A stretch of DNA of 64,000 nucleotides from NCBI GenBank assembly GCA_933228895.1, contig OW121852.1:55966872-56030871 (forward strand). Direction: 5' to 3'. Positions 35,430 to 47,905 of this stretch are shown here, piece after piece. The notes under the pieces were generated by a model. That model was not told where the DNA came from, searched no databases, and was given only the letters and a program-made list of their open reading frames with translations. Position 1 is the stretch's first letter; every line of letters begins with the position of its first letter. The position numbers and the translations under genes are program-made. This DNA comes from Platycnemis pennipes. Its lineage: Eukaryota > Arthropoda > Insecta > Odonata > Platycnemididae.

Positions 35430-37570
35430 GATGAGCAAAAAAAATCGTAATCACTTGCTTAAATGCCGACGTTTGTATTTCTTCCTTTTCTTTTTTCATC
35501 CGTTGCCTAAAAGCCGGCGCAGGATATATGAGAAAAATCACGATGTGAAAAATCCTTCAATCGATCCGCGTTTTTTTTACCACGGTCAGATATTTGGGTA
35601 GCGTGGGTGAATAACGGTAGCGTGGGTCGGTAGGTTTTGAGAGTTAAGCACCGATAAAAAAAAAGCAGAATATATTCTTATGATAGGGTTTTTTGTCGTG
35701 GAAGGGCTCCTTAATACTAACTTTACTAAAATTCTTTTCACCAACATAAAAAACCAGGCCTGCTAAACTTTCTTTCGGCCGTATGAAGTTTTATTCTGCC
35801 TTGGTTTTCAAATATTTTTCTTTACAGCTACTGCAATGAACAAAAATATTTTACTTTTTACAATGGTACAATTTACTCTATAAATGGCTAGGACACTATT
35901 TCAGTCTTTTTTGTACTAAAGTGTTGTAGGAAGGTCTACTTTATTCTAAGATTTGCAGCCTGAAATTTGTAATGAGTTTACATCATATCTTCCCTTTACT
36001 GTTTTTTCCAATGCGGCATAGATAAGATGACATTTGAAAAATTGTTTTCAGCCTAACATGTTTAAAATTACCAAACTTCCCAAAAACATTTATTGAGTTC
36101 ATCACTTATATTTTTATGTCTTTAATACGGAATGACTAAGGAAAATACCTTCCAAAGAAGGGTATTTATTCGTAAAATGTCGTTTACTTGTTAAATAATC
36201 TCGATTTGTATCGTGAAACCCATGCGTGCTATATTTTACTTTGATTTAAATTTTACTATCTAACGACGTACCCCAGGTATACCTGTTGTGGTATACTAAA
36301 GTATAAATTGTGATAAAATATTTCGACATATTATCATCACATCGAAGTTTAACCGCGCCTTTGGGGACGGCAAAAAATATGTTATTCAAATTTTAATTGA
36401 AAGGAAAGGAATCATTTTTTTTATAGAGAAGGAAACATGCTTCATCAGTAATGGATTTTAGTGTACTCTGGTGGTTTTGTGAAAGTTCAATCAAGCAAAG
36501 GTTTAATTCTAGCATGAGTTACAGATTACCAAGGGATCTAACAATTTATAGGTGTTGGAACGTTAGTCCTGTGTATTATCCACTTCGTTTTTAAAGTACT
36601 ACTGAATCAGCATTTTTAAAGACCTTAGAGATTTATTATCTCGTTTAGTCTTTCGTACTTTAGAGTGTATTCTATTTTCCACTAAGAGATGGTGACATAA
36701 AAATGAGTTCAATTTACGAGGATTGCGATTTAATAATTTTTTGGTTTATGCAAAAATTAATCAGTTGTGTAATTAAAAAAGATTTCTTTAAAAAGTGCTT
36801 CGGCTAAGTACCTAAGTGAAAGTGGATTTATTAGCTTTTTAAAATCAATTGATCCGAAAGGATACCCCGGAGGTCATCATTAATGTCAATCAGTTGAATT
36901 TAAACAATAGAATTTTACTAAGGTAATTTAGCAAGATATTTTCCGTGAAAATATGCGCAGAGAAAAATTCTGTATTGCGGATATCATTTATAAATAATTT
37001 ATTCCTATTTAATTTTATCGAGTAACTTAATTAATATCCTATTTTTTCCAGTTGATTGCAATGCTCTTTTCCTTATTTAACTTAACAATTTCGATGTCGG
37101 GTTCAGATATTTAATCGCGTACATACTCTATAGAATCTGATGAATGCTAATGAAATACATGTAGCGCAAATCTATTCGAAAAATTATGGTATCTGAATAC
37201 ATCAATTTTGCTACTAATAATGTTTTAGATTTGATTCTGTTTGAAATTTGTTGTCAGAGCAACTCTGCTGAATTGGGAACGCGTGAATACATGATCCGTT
37301 CAGTCTACCAAATTTAGGTTTTCTTTGCACAAGGAAAAACTTACGATCATTCTATTCCTCGGGGACATAATTTTCGGCTATCAATGGTGATAAAATTAAC
37401 ACACATCAGTTTCAATATGAGCAATTCTGCCCAGGCTAGACTTATGACGTGTAGCTGTGTGAATCTCCGAAATTTATTATCCATTGCGATGTGATATAAT
37501 CGTTGGTAATATGCTCGTTTGAATGTAGTATTATGATACAAGGAGTTCCACTGGTTAGGATAGACCTGTT
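35430..37570. other. Unassigned AT-rich DNA
   Basis: I see no feature here. Confidence 0.55.
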
Positions 37571-37574
37571 AATG

Positions 37575-37673
37575 GAGGTTTTCAGTGCAGCCGAGTACTT
37601 ACTCTAGTGCCGAGTAGATTGCACTTTATGTGCATCTTGTAGTGCTATCCTCATGATCCCTTCTAATTCTTCT
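37575..37673 (+). mobile_element. SINE family B body, headless copy
   Basis: About 100 bp align with the complement of 38653-38752 at roughly nine positions in ten. The alignment covers TTTTCAGTGCAGCCGAGTAC, CTAGTGCCGAGTA, TTGCACTTTATGTGCATC and TATCCTCATGATCCCTTC. The tRNA-like head present in the other copy is missing here. The first part resembles the SINE family A body; the later part does not. Confidence 0.75.
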
Positions 37674-37890
37674 AATTCCCTTCCCAATTCTCTTGAATGC
37701 ACCCTTGTTACCCTGATCCTCCCCCCAGATTGGTATACCTTCAAGTTCTCTTCATAACACCTTATCTCCGAATTTAGTTCTTTCTTCATTCACTCAGAAG
37801 TCATCCATTTGTAGCCACCGTAGCTTTCTAGCACCTCCAATGTCTTTTCCAATACATCCATCTTTCTGAAAAACGCACATTTTTATCCCT
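37625..37890 (-). pseudogene. Charged, helix-prone coding relic
   Basis: The minus-strand translation is rich in Glu, Arg and Leu (for example ELGRELEELEGIMRIALQ) with one in-frame stop. It overlaps the unique 3' part of SINE family B. It could be the remnant of a retrotransposon ORF1-like coiled-coil protein; this is inference only. Confidence 0.25.
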
Positions 37891-38652
37891 CTTCAAGCCC
37901 ATATTTCAAAATCCTTTAATCCTCTTCCATTTACTTTCCACAAGGTTTGTATTTAATTTGGAACCGTAAGTATCACAATCCAAGAATCGCACGTCGATAG
38001 TATTTTGAATAGATTGGTTATAATGTCTAGAGTGTGAAGACACATGACTGGTGGATTGGATGCAGTCCCGAGCTCTTTTCTGTTGTAATTTTCTTTCCTT
38101 CTTTATTTTAAATTTTAGAATATATGCAATTGAGGCTTTGAAAAAGTATAAGGGACTAACCCATGATATTATAGAGAATCTTCTAGTTAAGCACGCATCA
38201 TCATCATTAATCTCCAATCCTAAAACGTATTTCTCGTCCGTCCACTCGATGTGTCCATCGGCTAACTATCAATTCAGTGCAGATTTTTCTCTTTGCCACT
38301 TTCATTTCAACCTTGGATCGCAATGAGGTATCCCATTGTAGTTTTTCAAGTTCACCTTTGCCTAAATGATCGTCTTCATGAGTTCATCTTGTCTCATATT
38401 TGCCCGGTAATATCGGTCCGAGATAGAGCATGTCCCGTCTTTGTAAGAATATTTATTAGAATGTAATTATGAAGGAACTGTTTTTGGTCCACTCTCCTTC
38501 AATAAGTGCCCTTGGTTTTAGGTAAGTTTGTAATTAGCACCGTTAGTGATAGTGGAATAGTTGTCAGTAGACTTGATTATTTTAGGATAAAGGGAAACCC
38601 GGTGTTCTTAACACAAGGTACCGAATGATATCGGTACAACGTTCCATGCCAC

Positions 38653-38824
38653 GGAAGAATTAGAAGGGATCATGAGGATAGCATTATAAGATGCACTTAA
38701 AGTGCTATATACTCGGCACCAGAGTAAGTACTCGGCTACACTGAAAATATTCTGCAACAGCCGGGAATCAAAACCGGGCTCTCGGGAAGGGAGACCAGCA
38801 ATCGAGCCAACACACCAATCCTAT
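38653..38824 (-). mobile_element. SINE family B, copy with tRNA-like head
   Basis: On the minus strand the tRNA-like head (38760-38824, with a damaged T arm) leads into TTTTCAGTGTAGCCGAGTAC, a family A-like body, and then a distinct 3' part ATCCTCATGATCCCTTC. It is the partner of 37575-37673 in opposite orientation about 1 kb away. Confidence 0.75.
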
Positions 38825-38987
38825 CTTCATACAATACTTCGGGCTACGAATGCATTGTTTGAAGGTTTTAATTCAATGACAAATTATTTCATGATGTATT
38901 AATTATCTAGTATTAATTATCTAGTCCTTCTGATTTTCATTCCATCGATGTCAATCAAAAATGTTCTCCGCCTTCACCATTGTTGGC
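38825..38987. other. Unassigned DNA
   Basis: A small exact duplication of GTATTAATTATCTAGT occurs at about 38897-38924. Confidence 0.5.
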
Positions 38988-39165
38988 TAATTCTTCATTG
39001 TATTGATGAGCTCTTCTCGGGCTCTACACCGGGTGAGTGAATGTAATGCTGCCAATGATGCCAATGCAAGGCAGCAATACATTCATTCACCCGGTGTAGA
39101 GCCCGAGAAGAGTTCATCTATGCAATTCGCCGGGAAAGCGTAAAATCTTAATTCTTCATTGTATT
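38988..39165. mobile_element. 144-bp hairpin insertion with 17-bp target duplication
   Basis: A perfect 17-bp direct repeat, TAATTCTTCATTGTATT, flanks the element at 38988-39004 and 39149-39165. The insert (39005-39148) consists of two 49-bp arms (39005-39053 and 39070-39118) with 3 mismatches, a 16-bp loop and a 30-bp tail containing ATTCGCCGGGAAAGC. A target duplication this long suggests retrotransposition or a target-primed mechanism, not cut-and-paste. The tail and arm motifs remind me of Penelope-like element termini in arthropods, but that is unverified recollection. Confidence 0.88.
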
Positions 39166-39169
39166 TTCT

Positions 39170-42100
39170 ATAATTCTGATGATAAAGATCGAGTGCACTG
39201 TTTTACTTGTTCGATTTAAAATAACTTCTGGATGAATGAGGCGATTGTTAGCCCTATGTATATGAATTCCAATTCCATCCGAACATTAAGCATGACTAAT
39301 GATATTTAGTCCCAGTTTTATACTTTATAAAAGTTTTATACTCTCTTTCCCATAGAGCTTTAAATCAATTTTTAATGAAGACAATAAAAGTAATAAATTA
39401 ATTATTAATGGAAATCTGTATTTGTTTTCATGCAGTTTACTCTTCAATCTCCCATTAAATTTCCTCTTTCATTAAGAAATTATATTCAAAATGCTATGCT
39501 TCATTCCATTTCACCGAAAACCATTCATCTTGTTTGTTAATGAGTAATTAGATCTACAATGAGCTTTGTGAAGTTAGCTGTGGTTCATTTTATTATTAAG
39601 GCTTAATGGATTGGAGGTAAATGAATTTGCTTCTTGTAGTACCAGCACCATGTTATGTTAAACGAATAGCCTATTTGAAACTACTACCTTACTCTTTATT
39701 TCGATTCAAAAATCTGCTATTTTTAGCGTCAAAGTAATTGGGTATTTTTCTCCATCAAACTCATGACTCTAAAGAGATTGATTTGCGAGGCAAAAAGAGA
39801 AGGACTTTTTCATTCCTACGTATTCATTGCAAACAGAAACATACATGACTCATTGATTCAGAATAGTGGCTGCTATTGTTCGTGAAAATTGATTTTACGG
39901 AGCGATTAAAACATATTATTGGTTCAAATATTCTTCTCGCACGGCCAGCAAGGCATGCCATGCTCCGCTACTCCGTTTTTTTGAAGGTTACTACCGTTAT
40001 TGTTTTTTTCAGCTTTTCTTAACCTTTGCGGCAAACATTTTCCTCTAGTAAATATGTCGTTGACAGTAAACAGATATAGCGCTTCACAGCAGAGTCCATA
40101 GTGTCTAGAATAATATTTTTTCTGTAGCAAATACTTTTAACGTATAAAGTAGCAGTGTTAGCTTATATTTACACGTTATGAATAGTGTAATAATATAATA
40201 TAATTCGATTTTTAGTCAATCAATGATTATATCCAGTGTCTTAAAGTTGTCCCTTCACTTGATCAACATCCATGCCATTGTCAGAATTGGATCACATAGC
40301 TTATTTGCTATGCCGGTACGTCGTGTTGTGCGGCTAGTAAATGAAATCGGTCCTAATTATTGGCACAGTAAATGACCATATTCATCTATTGTATGCTGAT
40401 CGCGGTCATTATATCAGTAGAGTTCGAATCCCAACTAGGTAATTGTTGTGGTTTTTGTCTAAGAATTACGATCATAGTGCGATATAACTTGAGACGTTGG
40501 AGCACATAAATACCAAATCAACTGCTACTCGTAACTGATATACCTATACATCAAATTAGTCCATCAAATCAGTTAAACTAGAGGTTTTCAGGCTACAAGA
40601 GCAGACTAAAATTATTGGTTGAGTGTATGACCGGCCGATTATAAATTCATTATGTATCACAATCTATGGCCGAATGTAGCTTAGGAGTTATACTTTCCCT
40701 AACTTCTTAACCTAAAGGCTAGTTAAGACTGACACGTCATTCGCGAGAAAGATCGAACGACAAGAGATCTTCAATTACGGTTTGCCAAAGTTGAGATGGA
40801 AATCCATGAGGATGTATTCGTTAAATTATGATTTTCCCCAGTTTTAATGCATCACAACCTCAGGAAAAATACAATTTTATTGGTTGGACAAATTTTAATT
40901 TGAAATAATAATTAAAAAATAAATATAAATAAACTACTATAAAACGGTCAATATCTGCCAATTCAGCAATTTATTCGAGAAAAAAATGTTTTATGCCGCT
41001 ACAATCGAATTCCCTACAACGGCCCCAATCTAGAAATGTCGCCATCATCTTTGCTGGGAAAATCTAACGTAGCTATTTATCATTTTATCACGGAATTTTA
41101 TTATTTTTATTTAATTTCTTTTTAACGGAATATGAGAAAGATAATAATGCATAATTTCATAATTTGAAGCACACCTCCATGCGTCAGGCTGATGAAAATA
41201 GATCCATTACACTTAAAAATAGAAGCACTGCTTTATATTTCCTTAGAATTAGGTAATTGGTGCCGAAGGATTCAAAATAACTTGATAGCAACTTGAAACT
41301 TTTCCACGGGTAGGAGACCTAAAAGGTATCTTATACCAACTGGAACCCCTAATATGCTTGACCCTGATCACCGAAAGGTCTTATAAGCCATTAAATTCGC
41401 CGAAAGAAAACTCAAACGAAAAAATAATACTCTTGCTTCAAACGAATACATAATTTTTATATTTCAATCTTGACCCTCCAAATTCAAGTTCTATCTTGGC
41501 TGGAACTAGCTCATGTTGATATCATTCTCTAGTATTTATCGAAGAATTCCCAGCATTAATGCCGACCACAAGCGTAAAATTTCGTAATATTTCTTTCATT
41601 TTTCCAAAATTGTTATTCTGCCAATTTATATGGTTGTCAGGTAATGATACCTCACAGGTTACATTCTGAGGAATAAATTTGCAAAACTCAAATGAAAACT
41701 CCATCACCAATGTTATTTAGACTCAGCCATTGCTTACCCAAGATTTTTGTTTGAGATCTGCCTAGAATGAGAACGAACAAGTTTTATTCACATGGAAGAC
41801 CACAACTGTTCGAAGTGTCTTGTTTTTATGAATATTGGACTGCTATCCAATAGGCAACGATAATGGTAAGTATCAGATGAAAAACAATGTGAATTTAAGT
41901 GAGAGTAAGTAAATTTTGACGGACGACATAAGACTCCATTAAGGGCCGCTTGTGTTAGTACCTTTATCATTCATATTTTATTTGAAATGTTTAACTGCCC
42001 CATAGTATCTCACGAAGTTGTTGATTGTAGTTCGGAAAAAATGATACAATGTCTAAAAAATCTGTTGTATTAGTTGTCCGTTGCTTGAATAACAACGCCT

Positions 42101-42560
42101 TTTCCACGTTTGTTTAAGTATGTTTAAAAAATGAAATAGCTCAGAAAAGGTTATGAAAGTACTCCTTTCTAGCAATACTCCTAAATTAATGAATTTTTAC
42201 ATGCCTAGAATTTTTGGACACGTTCAACTTCATTTTTATTGCAACTTAAAATCTGAAAAAACTTAAATTTATCTCCACTTTTTCATACTTTCCTCTAAAA
42301 TCTGAGGCTCTCGAAATCAACCTACTTCCAGCATTTTGTTAATTTCTAGCGAAAAGGGATTTGCTTCTCTATCAAAAAGCAAGTTTTTTTATGATAAATT
42401 TCCTAAAAACAGCCCAATATGAGAGACTTGCAGTAACATTCCAACCCAGTTTTCACTTAAATTCATTGAATAATTATTCTATCTAATGGATTACAAATGA
42501 AAAGCCCTTGATCATTCCATAACCGTACGAGGTAGTCATCGCACCGTAAATTTGGGAAAG
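39170..42560. other. Unassigned AT-rich DNA
   Basis: No gene is supportable over about 3.4 kb. A tRNA-like T-arm (GTTCGAATCCC) near 40425 may be a SINE scrap. Confidence 0.5.
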
Positions 42561-42566
42561 CACCAG

Positions 42567-42862
42567 ATGGATGAACAAGTAACAGACGAAGGGTTCTGAG
42601 AAGAATGGAAGAAAAGAGAAATCTAATGAATATATGAAAGAGAACACGGAACTATCTAATTTGAAGCATCTTGAGATACGATGATCGGATGAAGATGAAG
42701 AAACCCTTCGAGGTAAACGTGATTGGAAAGAATGGCAAAGGAAGACCTATTGTAAAATTTTTAGAGCAAATAGTGAAGGATGTTAAGGAAAATATTTGTT
42801 TAAAAATGAAGAGACTAGCCGGTGGGGGAATGGAGTGGAGAGTTGCATCAAACCAATCATAG
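42567..42862 (+). pseudogene. Non-LTR retrotransposon 3' end, second copy
   Basis: The peptide GKNGKGRP.VKFLEQIVKDVKENICLKMKRLAGGGMEWRVASNQS matches the C-terminus of the copy at 16296-16710. A disrupted upstream part aligns with VLRRV.EKR and GHILRHD (here SILRYDD). It is interrupted by stops and frameshifts. The sequence right after the stop (AGGATTGAC) is shared with the first copy, marking the family's 3' UTR. Confidence 0.85.
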
Positions 42863-42869
42863 GATTGAC

Positions 42870-45050
42870 GCCTTGTGATGATCAGATGGCTTAGATATCT
42901 CATTTCCTGGAAAGTTTACGATAGAGAACAATGGAAATATGCATGCATTTTACGGTGATATTCACAACCCTGTCAACGATTGATTCTTGGAATTCATTTG
43001 ATTCTTGGGACTCGTGCGCGAGTGACGGCAAGGGGAACCTCGCTCTCTCTCTCTCGCTCAAGAACCTGTGTTGGCGTCGGTGCCTGGATCCTTCGAATGA
43101 AGGTTTCTCCTTTCAGAACCGCGGTTTAATCCTTATCGCCTCCCTAAGATTGCTCCAGTCTTCTATGTCTTCTTCTCCCACCGTTCTTCACTTTCCGTTA
43201 TCGTCCCCATCTTTTATTCTTTACCGAGCGTTTTCCTTTGCCGACACTTTAACGACGTATTTTTCCCTTGGGAGGAAAACATTTTGTAGGTTTGGAAAAA
43301 AATCAGCAAGAGACTCATCATAAGAAGTCTTCTACGCTAGAACGCGATCTTAAGGCAATGAATTTATCTCCGATTCCTTTGGCACACCGGCAACGGAGGC
43401 TGTCTTTGACGAGGTCTTAAAAAAATTTGTTTTCGGGTTTAAGTGATCAACTCCGTCTCTAAACGGTTCGTATCTTCCAGAGATAAATGTAACTAAGGTG
43501 CAAAAAACGGATATAATCAACTTTATTCTGGTATTCGCTAATGGAGTTTAACTGCCGACTTGGTTATTACGAAATAGTAATAACCAAGGGAACTAATCCT
43601 AATCCCTAACCCATCTTGCTGGAAATTACATTTCTTTACTTGCTGACGAGAGAGGGTGGAGTAATATAAAGCTGCTTCAGCAATGAAAACTAACAGCCAA
43701 TTTACATTTTTCTGGATAAACCTAGATAAGACTTTCTCATCAGAAGGTTTGCCTGCTAAGAATTGTGCTCAAAGTCCTCTTGCCTCGCAAACAATTTCAT
43801 GAGACCTCTCAACAGCCATTTCTCCATCTCCATTCCCATAATCACCAATTTGAGCATTTTCTGTGGAAGCTCTTCTCCGCCTATTTTATTTTGCTGAGAA
43901 AACTAAGTGATAATTTGTCAGTGCATCATGGATTTTCTCAGTAAAAATTATTTTATTTATCGGAAAACCAGGCGCTTTATTTTTTGGGCTACCCTTCATA
44001 GAAGATTTCCCACAGGAGCTTATGAATATAAAAGATTTTGGGATAACACTTCAGGGTTCTACCTGCAATTGACGTCCTCCCATATTGAAGCTTGAAGTGA
44101 AGGGAAAAGTGGAGCAGATATTCTCGATACGTATTCATTTCTAGTCTTTTGAAGGAATACAAATCTAGCCGAAACTCTACAAAATGCCTATAGGGATTAT
44201 AATATTTTGTCTCGGAAATGTCGTAGGAGTAACTGCACGTACACCTTGGGGATGACCACAAACCCCTGGGGTTGCGTTCCCATCGTTTCTCACCCGAGGA
44301 TTTTCCTTTTAAGTGTCTTACATGAAATCTCATCCCGCAAACATTACCAGGGCCCCTAATATTCAGTCGTCTTGCCTCTCCGCTCATATTTCAACCCGGA
44401 GCCCCTGTCCTGTTCTCTCCTTCGTCGATAATTTGACGTTGCTGTCCCTTCACCGCCGTATTTGTTTTCCTCGGATAATCAAATGGTAGACTGAAGTGGA
44501 ATCAGGGATAAACTCATCACCAAAAGAATCCCTTTTCGGGAGTAACATATCAAACCAATAACTTTGGCACACATTCCTTTCATCTAACGGCATTACAGAA
44601 TGTCTTTGTTTCACCAAAAATGTACGGAAAAGTTTTTACTTTTCGGGAAAAATGAATCTTATTTATCTCTAATATATTTCCTATTGTTTCAAATGATTGA
44701 AAGTGGTTGAAGAATGAGCCAGATGAACTTGATGTACCTATCTTCAATATACTAACGATCATATCTCAATAAAAAAAACTCTCCGGCATTGCTTTATGCT
44801 AACTTTTTTCGTAAACCCACGTTGGTAATAAACCTTTCAAATAACATCAGAATATTTGGTTGCAACCCACGGCCATGACACGATGAGAAACCTAAAACTC
44901 ATTATTCATTGCAACCACAACTTAAATTTTTCTCGTCAGAAATATTTTCCTTTCGAGGGTCACATCTAAAAAAAAATTGAATCGTGTCGCGTATACTTCT
45001 TGGGTCTCTCAACAGTCATCTACTATTTTCACTGTTTATCACAACCCATA
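42870..45050. other. Mostly unassigned, with one small hairpin
   Basis: An exact 12-bp inverted repeat lies at 43559-43570 and 43577-43588 with a 6-base loop. The frames at 42931-43323 and 43989-44387 have no domains. Confidence 0.5.
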
Positions 45051-45880
45051 ACTTCCTAGCCGTTTCCGCGATGGCCGTAGCCCCTTGCGGGGAGAATTCC
45101 GTCAAGCGCGGCTTGACGGAAGGGAACGTTTTTCCCCCGGCTTCAAAGATGAGGTTACAAACATGGTACTCACCGGCAAGGTCCAACCTCCGCGGTGGGA
45201 AACGGCGACGCTCGCTACCGCACCCGAAGTTTATCTCGTCCACCCTTGGGAGAGGCGCCGGGTTTTTGCCGTCGTCCGGACCGCTGGTGGGCGGAGGAAG
45301 GCGGCCGACCGTCGCGGGGATGTCCGTGCGGTCCTCTCGCTGCAGCCTCCGGTCCCAATAAGGAAGATGATCGGCAGTGGGTGGAGCGTGGGGTTTGGAG
45401 AACCGCGTGGATTTTTCGCCCGAAATAAAGACGTCTCCTCTCTCTCTCTCTCTGTGGGGTGGAGTTCGCAGCGGTGTCGTGGGGGTGCGGTCGGGCCGAC
45501 GCTGATGTTGGAGTGAGATTCGGTGCCGTGCAAGGCGGTCCTTTTGTACTCGCGGCCCCTCCCCTCCGGGACCGCGCCCCCTCCTCCTCCTCCTTCCCCT
45601 CCCTTTCTTCCGCCCACCCCTCTGGAGAACTACTCCCGTCTCTCTCTCTCCCTTCGCCTTTCGTCTCCCTCTCCACTCACCAATCTCCTCCCCCCTTTCG
45701 TCCTGTTGCGCTCTCCCCCACCCCGCCCGCACTCCTCCGCCTCCTGCGTCGCGTTACCTATCCCCCGCGACCGTAGGGGCGGTGAGTTGGGGGTGTGGGT
45801 GCGTGCGATGTGGAGGTTGTGAGGGTTGAAGGGGTGCGTCTCGCTCCCCGCCACCTCTCAACCTTTCACTCCCCGTCTTG
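45050..45880. other. Large GC-rich CpG-containing island
   Basis: This is the longest and most GC-rich stretch of the window. It has many CpG, a short CT run (45436-45452) and a pronounced C/T strand skew from about 45555 to 45740. At least ten long frames overlap on both strands here, up to 238 codons (45016-45732, minus). They are rich in Arg, Pro, Gly and Ser with no domain. The best reading is a CpG-island-like promoter or 5' UTR region, or a GC-biased segment; coding is unproven. No TATA box or initiator can be chosen with confidence. Confidence 0.55.
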
Positions 45881-46100
45881 TATCTTCCTCGACCGATGTC
45901 TTCTAAATTTTTCCGCTGTCCTCCATTTTTCGTTTACCACCTGCGTGGAATTCTCTTCGTGTCCCATCGTTTTGACGGGGATAGAAGCTGAAATCGCAGA
46001 TTTTAGCGGGGATTTCGACTCCACACCTCAATCGTGTACGCTTCGGAACCATTCACCATAGAAACAACCTCGGCCTTTACTTAGTAGAAATTTTCCATAG

Positions 46101-46187
46101 TTGGGAATAAGAGCAAAACTTTGTAATTTTCCACGAAAAATACAGTGTTGTGTGGAAAATTACAAATTTTTGTTCGTATTCTCAAAC
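46101..46187. repeat. Inverted repeat, about 35-bp arms
   Basis: The core arms 46114-46134 and 46152-46172 match at 20 of 21 positions, with the inner end TTGTAATTTTCCAC. Weaker complementarity extends to 46101 and 46187. It is probably a small foldback element. Confidence 0.8.
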
Positions 46188-46189
46188 TG

Positions 46190-47900
46190 AGTCGTAGTAT
46201 GTAGCATCGTTCCTTGTGTTCCTTGCCAAGTTTTGTAGTATTTAGCCTCCTGGCGGTGATGAAATTGTTCTGAAAATCATGACCGACATTGATTAAAAAT
46301 ATATGCGGCTCATTGCATTCTCTTCATCGCATGAAATTAACCTTGATTTTTAATTTTCACACCATAAAAACAAAAAAAAGGAATTTATCACATTCTGTGA
46401 CGATATTTTGTGAGGCAGAATAGCTTTTCTTCTATGCTCATTTAGGTCTCGATTATGACCCCTTTGCTCAAAAAAGGATTTTTTTAAATCTTATGAGAGA
46501 TATCAATTTGGACGGAGCGGTAGTCACATGTTGGGACGGAGATGAAACTATAACTCTAAGATAAAACTTTGATGTAAAATTATATATTCATTCAAGCAAA
46601 TTTCTATTTAATGAACTACTATCCGTCACGTATTTTCAGTGTGCAGGAGGCCAAATTTCCACTGCTGGTTTTCCCGTCCCTTCCTATCTGCTGTGTTAAT
46701 TGACTGAGGTAAATTCGCATGCATTATTCAGGCAAGGGAGCTTGGCTAAGTGGTAATAATGGTCTGGGGGGGAAAAAACGGACATAATTTCGAATAGGAA
46801 GCTAATTCGAATTTCACTGATCATTATATCATTCATTTATAACGGACTTATCAATGAGAGCATGGCGTCGCACAAGATATTCGCAACAATTTAGGTTTTG
46901 GTACGCAATTGAATCTGCCAGTTAACTGCAACTGCAAGCAATCTCCCCTTCATCTTTAGATCAGACGGATCTGACTTAATATTTAATCTACTCTTTAGAA
47001 CTCTTGGTTATTTAATGGCAAAATTAAATGCTGGATACTCTTTTACTCCAGGGAGGACACAATGTTCCGCTTATTTCTTCATTTTGATGACTTGTACACC
47101 ACTTGACAGTACTTAATCCAAATGGGGATTTATAGATAATACCTACGCAAAAAAACAAAGGGAAACAGGTAGGTACTCAACCCCAAAAGAAGGAAAATGA
47201 AATGCAAGAAATATTCTTTTCGAAGGGTATATTACTTAACTAAGACAGAAAGATAATCACTCCAAAAATAATCCGACATCGACAAATTTTAAATTATCCA
47301 ATAAAATGTTATCTAGGGTTTTTCTTTTTATGCAAGGATAAAATGATACCGTTAGGAATTGTAGACGCCCCAGTAGACGAGAAGGTCAAAGAAAAAGCAC
47401 TCATTTCAAGAAAACTCTATGACATTCTAGGCATTTTCTTTAGACGCCAACAATTAAAGCACACAACAATATTCTGCCACTAGACAAATGGGAAGAAGAT
47501 AAAAGAAATCATAACATGATAAAATTGTCCCCTATTTTATGAAATTTGAACCACGGACAATTTTTCAGCCACTGGTGAAAGATGTATTCCATTTATGAAT
47601 TTCCTTCTTTCTTATTCACTCGGAGTTACGGAATACGGAGTTACTCTTTGACTCCAAGGTAAGAGAGCAGTAAAGCGTTGTAAGCAGAGAATTTCTTCTC
47701 ATACAAGTAGACCAAGAATCATCATGATGCAATATTTGGATTCACAGCCTAAAATGTTGATAGTAATGAAACATCATCATCTTAGAAATGAAAATAATCG
47801 TTGAGATTTTATCCAGACGCAGTTAAGGTGAAGAGTGAGTTTTCATAGTGTATAAGCACCCAGACCGTTATGTCAGATATGAAAATTTAAATAAGACTCC
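46190..47900. other. Unassigned AT-rich DNA
   Basis: I see no feature here. Confidence 0.55.
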
Positions 47901-47905
47901 CTGAG

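Noticed and set aside
45016..45732. 238-codon minus frame in the GC island
   Set aside because: Many overlapping frames on both strands are open in the same stretch, and the Arg/Pro/Gly-rich composition follows base composition. No domain or plausible splice context was recognised.
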